Part shown: piece after piece, positions 13,729 to 21,205 of the stretch
How positions within the stretch are numbered: the first letter of the stretch is position 1
Layout: the number at the start of each line of letters is the position of its first letter
DNA from: SIG607 sp045646245
Lineage (GTDB): Bacteria > Bacillota > Clostridia > Oscillospirales > Acutalibacteraceae
Direction: 5' to 3'
NCBI GenBank assembly: GCA_045646245.1
Contig: JAZRKJ010000057.1
Span: forward strand, 1-25,659
DNA length: 25,659 nt
Notes under the pieces: generated by a model
The model's input: the letters and a program-made list of their open reading frames with translations, nothing else
What the model was told of the DNA's origin: nothing
Databases searched by the model: none
Program-made: the position numbers and the translations under genes

Positions 13729-14781
13729 TTAAAGAATTATAAGCGTTTTGGGAGCATTTGTCAAGTTTTCTGTTTCATTTTCCCTGACAACCACCATATC
13801 TTCTATTCTTACTCCGAAAACGCCTTGCAAATAAACACCCGGCTCAACAGTTACAACCTGCCCCGAAACAAGCTTGTCGTCACATCTGTTTGAAAGCCTT
13901 GGGTATTCGTGAATACAAAGCCCAACCCCGTGACCTGTGCTGTGGTTAAAGTTTCCGGCAAATCCGGCTTTGGTTATAATATCACGGGCAGCCGCATCCA
14001 CGTTACTGCAGCCAACACCCGCTTTGATTTTATCAATTGCGGCGCATTGTGCAGATAAAACAAGGTCGTAAATCTTTTTCATTTGGTCGGTAGCGTAGCC
14101 TATTGCCAAGGTACGGGTCATATCGCTGTGATAACCGCCGCAGACAGCACCGAAGTCAAGGGTTAAAAAGTCACCGTTTTGCAAAGCTCTGTCCCCAGGC
14201 ACACCGTGAGGCAAAGAAGAATTTTCTCCCGAAACGGCAATGGTTTCAAAGGAAACCCCTTCGCTTCCTCTTTTCTGCATTTCATAATCAAGGAAAAGGG
14301 CAATTTCTCTTTCGGTTTTTCCCACCTTAATAAAGTTTAAAAGCTCTTCGTAAGCCGCTTCGGCAATACGCTGAGCGGCAATTATTTTTTCAATTTCACC
14401 TTCACCTTTCACACTTCTTGCCTTTAGTAAATCTTCGGTCAGGCTTTGCTCTGCCCTAACCGAACAGTTTAATATGGAATCAAGGGTGGAAAGGGTTGAA
14501 ACGGTTATTTCGGTTTCGGTATAAAGGGTTTTAATGCCGAAACGGGAAATAAGCTCGTTAAGCTGTTTTGAAAGTCTTTCAAGAAGTATAACCTTAACCG
14601 AAGGATATGCTTTTTTAGTTGCCGCTTCGTAATATCTTCCGTCAACAAGCAGGAAGTTACCCACCTCGCTTATAAGCATATATCCGGCAGAGGACTTCAT
14701 TCCGCTTAAATAAAACCTGTTTTCATCGGTACAAATAAGCACTGCCGAATTTGAAGACAGGTATTTGTCTAAATTTACCAT
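13729..14781 (-). CDS. M24 family Xaa-Pro aminopeptidase
   Basis: A predicted dinuclear-metal exopeptidase that removes an N-terminal residue preceding proline. The first 120 residues form the creatinase-like N-domain (RFYLSGMKSSAGYMLI, LLVDGRYYEAA). The pita-bread catalytic domain has all five metal ligands: two Asp in TLDFGAVCGGYHSDMTRTL, His in STGHGVGLCIHE, Glu in TVEPGVYL and Glu in GVRIEDM. At 350 residues it is the compact form common in Firmicutes. The gene follows the TIM-barrel gene by four bases with GAAGGG inside that gene's end. Its last 12 codons contain the efp promoter, and M24 peptidase next to efp is a familiar Firmicute order. Confidence 0.94.
   Translation of the reverse strand: MVNLDKYLSSNSAVLICTDENRFYLSGMKSSAGYMLISEVGNFLLVDGRYYEAATKKAYPSVKVILLERLSKQLNELISRFGIKTLYTETEITVSTLSTLDSILNCSVRAEQSLTEDLLKARSVKGEGEIEKIIAAQRIAEAAYEELLNFIKVGKTEREIALFLDYEMQKRGSEGVSFETIAVSGENSSLPHGVPGDRALQNGDFLTLDFGAVCGGYHSDMTRTLAIGYATDQMKKIYDLVLSAQCAAIDKIKAGVGCSNVDAAARDIITKAGFAGNFNHSTGHGVGLCIHEYPRLSNRCDDKLVSGQVVTVEPGVYLQGVFGVRIEDMVVVRENETENLTNAPKTLIIL
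13736..13764 (-). promoter_or_regulatory. Perfect sigma-A promoter of efp, inside the end of the M24 peptidase gene
   Basis: TTGACA (13759-13764), 17 bases, TATAAT (13736-13741) on the minus strand. The -35 encodes Leu-Thr and the -10 spans Leu-Ile-Ile of the last codons of the peptidase. A second TATAAT lies closer to efp but has no -35 at the proper distance. Confidence 0.85.
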
Positions 14782-14785
14782 TCGC

Positions 14786-15640
14786 TTATCCCTTCAAAGA
14801 GTTATAGTAATTTTTCATAGCCAGCGCGTCGTCGGACTGGGTTCCCGCAGACTCACACACAAATATGGGTGAAAGGTTCTTTTTAAAAACAAGCTCCATA
14901 AGAGGTTCATAGTCAGGGCCGAACACGGTATCGTCAAAGGTTAAATGACGCTTTTCCCCACCGCTTGTATACTCTATTTTTGAAAAATGGGAATGAAAGG
15001 CTTTAAGCCTATCGCTTCCAAGCTCATTTTCTATTAAAGAAAGAATTCTTTCATATTCGTCTTTACCGTTTACAGAGCCCAAAGTTCTTGCGTTCAAGTG
15101 GCCGAAATCAATACATGGAATAATGCTTTCGTCGATTTTACAAAGAGCAATTACCTCTTCCAAAGTACCGAGCTGGTTTATTTTACCCATTGTTTCGGGA
15201 CAAATATGAATATGCTCCAGCTTTTCTTCCTTTAAGGCATCCAGTGCAAGGCGCATTGTATCAGAGGCAAGGCTTAAGGCTTCTTCACGGCTTATTTTTC
15301 CGCAAGAACCGGTATGAACAACGATTCTGTCACCGCCCATAGCGTTCACCGCTCTTGCGCTTTGCAGAATATAGTTTACGGAATTAAGGCGTTTTTCCTC
15401 TTCAACAGAGGACATAGAAATGTAATAAGGCGCATGAAGAGAAACCGAAAGGCTGTGCTTTGCAAATTCTTCACCCAAAACCGTCGCTTTGTCGGCGCCT
15501 ATATTAACCCCTCTGCCGCATTGATATTCAAAATGGTCAAGGCCTTTTTCACAAAGGTATTTGGGTACGTCCAAAGAGTGCTTATATCCCTGTGCCTTAA
15601 AATCGTCGCTTGTACCGGCAGGACCGAATTTAGCAGCCAT
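14786..15640 (-). CDS. Endonuclease-IV-like TIM-barrel protein
   Basis: A xylose-isomerase-like TIM barrel of the AP-endonuclease 2 family. Most metal-ligand positions of E. coli endonuclease IV are recognisable: His in SLHAPYYI, His in VVHTGSCG, Glu in CPETMGK, Asp and His in IDFGHLNA, His in FHSHFSK and Glu in FVCESAG. The segment matching the Asp-Arg-His motif reads Glu-Lys-Arg-His (GGEKRHL), so one ligand is changed, and the specificity may differ from abasic-site cleavage. It has 284 residues. The start overlaps the yqeG end by 11 bases. Deoxyribonuclease IV is the usual name; a sugar-metabolism TIM barrel is the alternative. Confidence 0.82.
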   Translation of the reverse strand: MAAKFGPAGTSDDFKAQGYKHSLDVPKYLCEKGLDHFEYQCGRGVNIGADKATVLGEEFAKHSLSVSLHAPYYISMSSVEEEKRLNSVNYILQSARAVNAMGGDRIVVHTGSCGKISREEALSLASDTMRLALDALKEEKLEHIHICPETMGKINQLGTLEEVIALCKIDESIIPCIDFGHLNARTLGSVNGKDEYERILSLIENELGSDRLKAFHSHFSKIEYTSGGEKRHLTFDDTVFGPDYEPLMELVFKKNLSPIFVCESAGTQSDDALAMKNYYNSLKG

Positions 15641-16130
15641 AACCGTTCTCCACCTTCATTCCTTTTAAAAATTTCTTTTCAAGCCTTCTTCTTATTTTAA
15701 AGCTCGCTTTATCCTCAGCAAGAATCAAATCGGTCATAATTGTAGTAATTCCGTAAAGATTTCCGCCCATTACGTCGGTAAACATCTGGTCGCCCACAAT
15801 TGCAATTTCTTTTCGTTTCATATTAAGGCGCTTTTTAACCTTCATAAAACCGAAGGGTAAGGGTTTACAGCCTAAAGAAACGTAATTCAGATTGATTTTT
15901 TCGGCAAAAGGCTTTACTCTTTTTTCTTTGGAATTGGAAAGAATTATAAGCTTTATTCCCGCTTCTTCCATTACCTTTATCCAATTTTCAAGCCCGTCCA
16001 CAAGATTCATACCGTGATGGGTTGAAAGAGTGTTGTCTACGTCAAGAATTAGGGCTTTAATATTCTTTTTATTTAAAAACTCCACCGTAATATCGGTAAT
16101 TCTGTGAAGTTTAACCTTTGGTTTAAACAT
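15630..16130 (-). CDS. yqeG: YqeG-family HAD phosphatase
   Basis: A HAD-superfamily IIIA phosphatase. It shows motif I LILDVDNTLS (nucleophile Asp and acid Asp), motif II IILSNS, the lysine in SLGCKPLPFGF and motif IV VGDQMFTDVMGGN. At 166 residues it has the normal YqeG size. Members are related to phosphatidylglycerophosphate phosphatases; the bacterial substrate is not settled. The ribosome site GAGGTGA lies five bases before the ATG. It heads a three-gene unit with the TIM-barrel and M24 peptidase genes and lies just after the rpsU terminator; no strong promoter of its own was seen. Confidence 0.92.
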   Translation of the reverse strand: MFKPKVKLHRITDITVEFLNKKNIKALILDVDNTLSTHHGMNLVDGLENWIKVMEEAGIKLIILSNSKEKRVKPFAEKINLNYVSLGCKPLPFGFMKVKKRLNMKRKEIAIVGDQMFTDVMGGNLYGITTIMTDLILAEDKASFKIRRRLEKKFLKGMKVENGYGC

Positions 16131-16142
16131 TTCTTCACCTCA

Positions 16143-16176
16143 AAAAATAAAAGCAGCTGATAAAACAGCTGCTTTT
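16143..16176 (-). terminator. Rho-independent terminator after rpsU
   Basis: On the minus strand an 11-bp stem (16166-16176 with 16149-16159, core AGCAGCTG/CAGCTGCT) is followed by a T-rich tail broken by one A. It lies 17 bases after the rpsU stop. Confidence 0.88.
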
Positions 16177-16193
16177 CTTTTAAGTATCACTTA

Positions 16194-16370
16194 TTAGCGG
16201 AACTTACGCTTACGTGCAGCTTCCGACTTTTTCTTACGCTTAACAGAAGGCTTCTCATAGTGTTCTCTTTTACGAACTTCCTGGATTACGCCGTCTTTAG
16301 CGGTCTGGCGCTTAAAACGTCTTAAAGCATTATCAAGTGATTCATTTTCTTTGATACGAACCTGACTCAT
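16194..16370 (-). CDS. rpsU: 30S ribosomal protein S21
   Basis: A 58-residue basic protein of the small ribosomal subunit. It starts MSQVRIKENESLDNALRRFK and ends with the lysine/arginine-rich tail RKKKSEAARKRKFR. Length and pattern are typical of S21. The ribosome site GGAGGGAGGG lies eight bases before the ATG. It is a single-gene unit with its own near-perfect promoter and terminator. Confidence 0.97.
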   Translation of the reverse strand: MSQVRIKENESLDNALRRFKRQTAKDGVIQEVRKREHYEKPSVKRKKKSEAARKRKFR

Positions 16371-16422
16371 GAATAATTCCCTCCCTCCGCCTTATAGCAG
16401 GGGTAATATATTTACAAACGAC

Positions 16423-16452
16423 ATTATACTATAAAAGCACGGTCGGTGTCAA
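16423..16452 (-). promoter_or_regulatory. Strong sigma-A promoter of rpsU
   Basis: TTGACA (16447-16452), 18 bases, TATAAT (16423-16428) on the minus strand. Both hexamers are perfect, and the leader to the ATG is about 45 bases. Confidence 0.88.
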
Positions 16453-16495
16453 GCCTTTTTATTTATTTTTGTAAATCTTTTCAATCAGCACCTTT

Positions 16496-17386
16496 TTATT
16501 CATCGGAAGACATAACCCCTTTGCCGTCAAAGATGGGGATATAGGTTTCATTTGCGCTTATAAGCTCTTGAACATAAACGTTTTCAAGTCCGCTGTCCAG
16601 CGCGTAAGAAAGCACCTTTTCGTATTCCCTTTTGGTAATACGTCGGTTAATTTCGGGAAATTCACAAGCACGTGCCAAGGGAACGTACTGTGACATAATG
16701 CTTAAATATGCGTCTTTTGCATTTTCTTTAACCCAGTCAATAACCTTTATTGCTTCTTTGGTGGCAAGGGGTAAAACGAGATGGCGTATAATAACGCCAC
16801 TTTGCATAATCCCCTCCCCGTTTAAAACGGGAGTTCCCGCAACTTCTAAAGCAGCCTTTATGCTTTTTGAAGCAACTTCGAAATAATCGGCGGCGTCGCT
16901 GTATTTCAACGATTTTTCACTGCTTACGTATTTTAAATCCATAAGATAAACATCGAAAACATTTTCCTTTATAACGTTTTGGTCGTCGTACCCGCCGCTG
17001 TTATATACAAGAGGAATTTTCGGACGGTAGATTTTAAGCGCTTCTTTAATCGCCCATATAAAATGTGTGGGGTTAACAAGGTTAATATTATTACTGCCCT
17101 TTTCTTCAAGCTCTTTAAAAATTTCGGCAAGTCTTTCGGGTGTAACCCTGATTCCCTGCTTTTTGTGACTGATTATTTCATTCTGGCAAAAAACACAGTT
17201 AAGGGAGCAACCGCTGAAAAAAACGGTTCCGCTTCCCTTTTCACCGCTTATACACGGTTCTTCACCGAAATGAAGGTCGGCAAGAGCTATAACGGGAAAA
17301 AGCGGCATACCGCAGTAGCCGCTTCCCGTGCTTTCAGTTCTTTCTGCGTTACACCTTCTCGGACAGGCGTTGCACAGTATTTTCAT
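16496..17386 (-). CDS. PflX-like radical SAM protein
   Basis: A radical S-adenosylmethionine enzyme of the COG1313 (PflX) group. It shows an N-terminal cysteine cluster CNACPRRCN followed by GYCGM, then GSGTVFFSGCSLNCVFCQNE with the CX3CX2C cluster motif, then NINLVNPTHF, VYNSGGYD and RHLVLPLAT. The substrate is unknown; the name recalls pyruvate formate-lyase activases, but no partner is nearby. An ATG at 17429-17431 lies far inside the preceding gene; the ATG at 17384-17386 is preferred because GGTGGAG lies ten bases before it and MKILCNACPRRC matches the family start (296 residues). It still overlaps the exonuclease gene by 38 bases, which suggests coupling. Confidence 0.88.
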   Translation of the reverse strand: MKILCNACPRRCNAERTESTGSGYCGMPLFPVIALADLHFGEEPCISGEKGSGTVFFSGCSLNCVFCQNEIISHKKQGIRVTPERLAEIFKELEEKGSNNINLVNPTHFIWAIKEALKIYRPKIPLVYNSGGYDDQNVIKENVFDVYLMDLKYVSSEKSLKYSDAADYFEVASKSIKAALEVAGTPVLNGEGIMQSGVIIRHLVLPLATKEAIKVIDWVKENAKDAYLSIMSQYVPLARACEFPEINRRITKREYEKVLSYALDSGLENVYVQELISANETYIPIFDGKGVMSSDE

Positions 17387-18248
17387 CCTTTTTCTCCACC
17401 GCCTTAGGTTGAGCAATTTTCTTTTTGACAATAAGGTCGTCGTAGGTCTTTTTAAAAGACACTCTGCCTATAAACACACGTTTACATTCGCTGCAACGGA
17501 AATTAGCCGAAAACCAACCGTTACGGTATTTCCAACCCGTAACACATTTTGCAATACTGGAGCATTTATCACACTTGAACACCAAGTGTTCGGGTTTGAT
17601 TTTATCATCCTTAATATTCGAAAGCGTATAGGACTTAAAGGAAAGACGTCTGAAAAATTCGGGGTTTGCGGCGTCTTTGATATACGCATTCATTTTATCG
17701 GTATTATAAAAGCGCCTTAAAAGTGCAACCGATAAAATGCAATCGTCCTGTGCGTTGTGAAGCTCCAGCCCCTCAACCGAAATACCCAGCATTTCAGCTG
17801 CAGAAGAAAGAGAAATCTGAGATTTAAGCTCAAAACCAACAGCTCTCATTTCGTTTTGAACATAGCTTTGCAAATCAGCATATTTTTCAATTCGGAACTT
17901 GGTAGCGGGAGTAAGCAAATATTTACAGTTTTCAATAATTGTGTAAAGGTCGCTGGTACTCCAGGTCATGGTAAGAGTCCCCGTACCTGCCCAAGCGTTA
18001 TACATTTCCACCGCTTTAACAAGGGGTACGCCTTCCCGCATTTGTTCGCTTGTTATACCGGTAAGTTCAATAAAACGGCGGGTAAGTTTTTTTGAAAGAG
18101 AGCTTTTTACCGTCACCGAAAATCTGTCAATAATCTGACATTCGCTGTTTAGCTTTACGGCGCCTATTTGAATAATCTGATTTACGAAGCGTTTGTGTTT
18201 AACGCTGTACGCACTGTCCCATTCAAGGTCAAGAATTATAATATTCAT
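17349..18248 (-). CDS. DEDDh 3'-5' exonuclease with zinc ribbon
   Basis: A predicted nuclease of the DnaQ-like family. The four acidic residues and the histidine of a DEDDh site are present: Asp7 and Glu9 (IILDLEWD), Asp100 (STSDLYTI), and His164 with Asp168/169 (LHNAQDDCIL). Residues 226-255 add a zinc ribbon (CDKC and CSEC), followed by a lysine-rich tail, an extension not found in the minimal exonuclease. Its ATG overlaps the typA stop by one base (TAATG) and its 3' end overlaps the radical SAM gene, so all three share one transcript. Whether DNA or RNA is the substrate cannot be told from sequence. Confidence 0.86.
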   Translation of the reverse strand: MNIIILDLEWDSAYSVKHKRFVNQIIQIGAVKLNSECQIIDRFSVTVKSSLSKKLTRRFIELTGITSEQMREGVPLVKAVEMYNAWAGTGTLTMTWSTSDLYTIIENCKYLLTPATKFRIEKYADLQSYVQNEMRAVGFELKSQISLSSAAEMLGISVEGLELHNAQDDCILSVALLRRFYNTDKMNAYIKDAANPEFFRRLSFKSYTLSNIKDDKIKPEHLVFKCDKCSSIAKCVTGWKYRNGWFSANFRCSECKRVFIGRVSFKKTYDDLIVKKKIAQPKAVEKKDENTVQRLSEKV

Positions 18249-20068
18249 TATTTTTTATTTCTCGATTCTGCCTTCATACGAAGCTCTTTATTAAGAATTC
18301 GTTTGCGAAGGCGAATGTTTTTAGGCGTTATTTCAACCAGTTCGTCGTTTTTAATAAATTCAAGGGATTGTTCAAGGCTCATAATTGAAGGCGGAACAAG
18401 GCGCAAAGCGTCATCGCTGCCGGCCGCACGAGTATTGGTAAGCTGCTTTTTCTTGCAAACGTTACAAACAATATCTTCGTTTTTGGGATTTTCACCAATT
18501 ATCATACCTTCATATACGGGGACACCGGGGCCTATAAAGAGTCTGCCGCGGCTTTGGGTATTAAACAAACCGTAACCGGTAGCTTCACCGTCCTCATAAA
18601 CCACCAAGGAGCCTGTATTACGCTGTTCAATTTCGCCCTTAAAGGGTTCGTAGCTTGAAAATACGTGGCTCATAATACCGTTACCGTTGGTATCGGTCAT
18701 AAACTGGCTTCTGTAACCCAGAAGTCCACGGGAAGGAATAAGAAATTCAAGGTGAGAAGAGCCGCCTTCACGGGTACCCATATTCTTTATTTCTGCCTTA
18801 CGGCTGCCAAGACGTTCCATAACGGCGCCAACGTATTCCTCGGGAACCTCTATCATAAGAAGTTCAATAGGTTCAAGCAGTACGCCGTTTTCGTGTTTAT
18901 AAATTACTTCAGGAGGAGATACCTGAAATTCGTACCCCTGACGTCGCATTGTTTCAATAAGAATGGATAAATGCAATTCACCTCTGCCCGAAACCTTAAA
19001 GGTATCGGCGGAGTCGGTTTCTTCCACCTTAAGGCTAACATTGGTTTCCACTTCCTTGAAAAGGCGGTCACGCAAATTACGCGAGGTAACGTACTTGCCG
19101 TCTTTACCCGCAAAGGGAGAGTTATTAACCATAAAGTTCATTGAAAGCGTGGGTTCGTCAATTTTAACGAAAGGAAGGGGTTCAACGCAGTCGGGAGCGC
19201 AGGCCGTTTCACCAATGTTAAGGTCGCTTACACCTGCAACCTGAATAAGGTCGCCGACCTTGGCTTCCTGAGCCTCTACTCTGCGAAGTCCTTCTATCAT
19301 AAACATTTTGGCTATTCTCACGTTGGAAGTGGTTCCGTCACGATGGGAAAGCACAACGCTGTCACCTGTATGAACCATACCTCTTTCAACTCTTCCTACG
19401 CCGATTCTGCCAAGATATTCGTCATATTCAATATTGGAAAAAAGAATTTGCAGGGGTTTGTCAATTTCACCTTCGGGTGGGTCAATTTCCTTTACAATAG
19501 TATCAAAAAGGGGTTGAAGGTTTTCGCCGGGGGTTTCATCGAAAGAAGCATAACCGTCTCTGCCCGAAGCGTAAACAACGGGAAATTCGATTTGGTCATC
19601 GTCGGCACCCAGCTCAATAAATAAATCAAGAACCTCGTCCACTACTTCGGCGGGACGTGCCATGGGACGGTCGATTTTATTTACAACAACAATAGCCTTT
19701 TTGCCCAAAGCCAATGCCTTTTTCAGCACGAAACGGGTTTGTGGCATACAGCCCTCAAAAGCATCTACCAAAAGCACAACGCCGTCAACCATCATAAGAA
19801 TACGTTCAACTTCACCGCCAAAGTCCGCGTGTCCCGGAGTATCAACGATGTTTATTTTAATATCCTTATAATGAACGCTGGTGATTTTAGAAAGAATAGT
19901 AATTCCTCTTTCTTTTTCAAGGTCACCCGAGTCCATTACTCTTTCGTCAACCTGTTCGTTGGTACGGAAGGTTCCGCTTTGCTTTAAAAGCTGGTCAACA
20001 AGAGTGGTTTTTCCGTGGTCAACGTGAGCAATAATAGCCACGTTACGTAGATTTTCGATTTTTGCCAT
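18248..20068 (-). CDS. typA: Translational GTPase TypA/BipA
   Basis: A ribosome-associated GTPase involved in 50S assembly and stress or low-temperature growth. It has 606 residues, the usual length. GTPase motifs: G1 AHVDHGKTTL, switch I with RGITILSK, G3 DTPGHADFGG, G4 VNKIDRP and G5 YASGRDG. The EF-G-like domains and the BipA-specific C-terminal domain (FNTQSRGRLFIGPGVPVYEG, LTNTRAAGSDDA) follow. AGGGAAG precedes the ATG, and the promoter spans the stop codon of the upstream dehydrogenase gene. It is coupled to the DEDDh exonuclease. Confidence 0.97.
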   Translation of the reverse strand: MAKIENLRNVAIIAHVDHGKTTLVDQLLKQSGTFRTNEQVDERVMDSGDLEKERGITILSKITSVHYKDIKINIVDTPGHADFGGEVERILMMVDGVVLLVDAFEGCMPQTRFVLKKALALGKKAIVVVNKIDRPMARPAEVVDEVLDLFIELGADDDQIEFPVVYASGRDGYASFDETPGENLQPLFDTIVKEIDPPEGEIDKPLQILFSNIEYDEYLGRIGVGRVERGMVHTGDSVVLSHRDGTTSNVRIAKMFMIEGLRRVEAQEAKVGDLIQVAGVSDLNIGETACAPDCVEPLPFVKIDEPTLSMNFMVNNSPFAGKDGKYVTSRNLRDRLFKEVETNVSLKVEETDSADTFKVSGRGELHLSILIETMRRQGYEFQVSPPEVIYKHENGVLLEPIELLMIEVPEEYVGAVMERLGSRKAEIKNMGTREGGSSHLEFLIPSRGLLGYRSQFMTDTNGNGIMSHVFSSYEPFKGEIEQRNTGSLVVYEDGEATGYGLFNTQSRGRLFIGPGVPVYEGMIIGENPKNEDIVCNVCKKKQLTNTRAAGSDDALRLVPPSIMSLEQSLEFIKNDELVEITPKNIRLRKRILNKELRMKAESRNKK

Positions 20069-20103
20069 TTTAATACTTCCCTTTTTAAAAAACTAACCGA
20101 TAT

Positions 20104-20131
20104 ATTATACCATAAAATTTACTAAAGTCAA
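20104..20131 (-). promoter_or_regulatory. Sigma-A promoter of typA overlapping the upstream stop codon
   Basis: TTGACT (20126-20131), 16 bases, extended -10 TGGTATAAT (TATAAT at 20104-20109). The TGA stop of the D-2-hydroxyacid dehydrogenase gene (20128-20130) is part of the -35. Confidence 0.75.
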
Positions 20132-21072
20132 ACCGTATTAACAGGCTTATTATCTAAAAATGCAGAAATATTTGAAGCGACTATACCGATAAGGCGTTTT
20201 CTTGTTTCAAGCCCCGCCCAGGCGATATGAGGAGTTATAATACAGTTTTTTATTCCAAGTAAAGGACAGTTTTCATCCATTGGTTCTTTCCTTAAAACGT
20301 CAAGCCCTGCGCCCAGAAGCTTGCCCGAAGTAAGGGCTTCTTTTAATGCGTGTTCGTCAACAAGTCCGCCACGGGCAGTATTTATAAACACAGCGCCGTC
20401 CTTCATTTTTGCAAAGGCTTCCTTGTTCATCATATTTTCACTTTCTTTGTTAAGAGGGCAGTGAAGCGAAACAATGTCAGAATTACTGAGAAGCTCATCA
20501 AGACCCACTTGGGTTATGCGTTTGTCATCGGTTTTGCTTCTTTTGTAAACCAGTACCTTCATACCGAAAGCAAGAGCAATATCAGCTACCCTTGAACCAA
20601 TACTGCCAAGCCCCACAAGTCCTAAAGTCTTACCGTTTAATTCATATAACGGAATGGGGAAATAGGAAAAAGTACGGCTTTTTACCCAGTCACCCTGTTT
20701 TACGGTTTCGTTATAATCACTTACTCTGCAAAGAAGCTCCAAAATAAGAGCAAAGGTATGCTGCGCTACCGCTTCGGTAGAATACCCCGGCACGTTGCAA
20801 ACGGTAATACCGTTAGAATGAGCGTATTCAAGGTCAACGTTGTTGTACCCTGTGGCAAACAAACCGATATATTTAAGGTTCTTTGCGCCCTTCATTGCGC
20901 TTTCGGTCATTAGGGTTTTATTGCAAAGCACAATATCGGCGTCTTTTATACGAAGGGGCAATTCTTCCGCAGTAGTTAAATCATACTTTATAACTTCTCC
21001 GAACTGTTCAAACACGTCAAAGGATAAATCTCCGCCGGTTACGGTAGAAGCATCGGTAATTACAATTTTCAT
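20128..21072 (-). CDS. D-2-hydroxyacid dehydrogenase (NAD-dependent)
   Basis: A member of the formate/glycerate dehydrogenase family, which interconverts a 2-oxo acid and a D-2-hydroxyacid. NAD-binding motif GLVGLGSIGSRVADIALAFG; catalytic Arg in INTARGGLVD, Glu in RKEPMD and His in TPHIAWAG. The pattern near the active site (FATGYNNVDLEYA, CNVPGYSTEAVAQHTFA) is like glycerate/hydroxypyruvate dehydrogenases, so hydroxypyruvate or glyoxylate is the best guess. A GTG at 21079-21081 is part of the AAGGTGAAG ribosome site; the ATG at 21070-21072 is used (314 residues). There is no terminator after it, so read-through into typA is likely. Confidence 0.88.
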   Translation of the reverse strand: MKIVITDASTVTGGDLSFDVFEQFGEVIKYDLTTAEELPLRIKDADIVLCNKTLMTESAMKGAKNLKYIGLFATGYNNVDLEYAHSNGITVCNVPGYSTEAVAQHTFALILELLCRVSDYNETVKQGDWVKSRTFSYFPIPLYELNGKTLGLVGLGSIGSRVADIALAFGMKVLVYKRSKTDDKRITQVGLDELLSNSDIVSLHCPLNKESENMMNKEAFAKMKDGAVFINTARGGLVDEHALKEALTSGKLLGAGLDVLRKEPMDENCPLLGIKNCIITPHIAWAGLETRKRLIGIVASNISAFLDNKPVNTV

Positions 21073-21102
21073 AAACTTCACCTTAAAAATATTATTTATT
21101 TA

Positions 21103-21131
21103 ATTTTATAATATATATGAGCGGTTGTCAA
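21103..21131 (-). promoter_or_regulatory. Promoter of the D-2-hydroxyacid dehydrogenase gene
   Basis: TTGACA (21126-21131), 17 bases, TAAAAT (21103-21108) on the minus strand. The -35 lies within the imperfect palindrome GTTGTTGACAAC, which adjoins the GTAACAA repeats at 21131-21165. Confidence 0.7.
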
Positions 21132-21165
21132 CAACGTAACAACGTAACAACGAAACAACGTTGTT
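21124..21165. repeat. GTAACAA heptamer repeats with two palindromes upstream of the dehydrogenase promoter
   Basis: On the plus strand GTAACAA occurs at 21136-21142 and 21144-21150 in an 8-base rhythm (CAACGTAA), then a degenerate CAACGAAA, ending in the perfect 12-base palindrome AACAACGTTGTT (21154-21165). The left end is GTTGTCAACAAC. The reverse complement TTGTTAC recurs many times at 25363-25546, so this is a repeat family, although its position against the -35 would also suit an operator. Confidence 0.7.
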
Positions 21166-21178
21166 CACTTTTCCTAAC

Positions 21179-21205
21179 AAAAAAGAGCCTTTCGGCTCTT
21201 TTTTT
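21179..21205 (-). terminator. Rho-independent terminator overlapping the ddh stop codon
   Basis: On the minus strand AAAGAGCC, loop GAAA, GGCTCTTT, then a run of T residues (21179-21205). The stop codon at 21204-21206 is inside the start of the structure. Confidence 0.9.
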
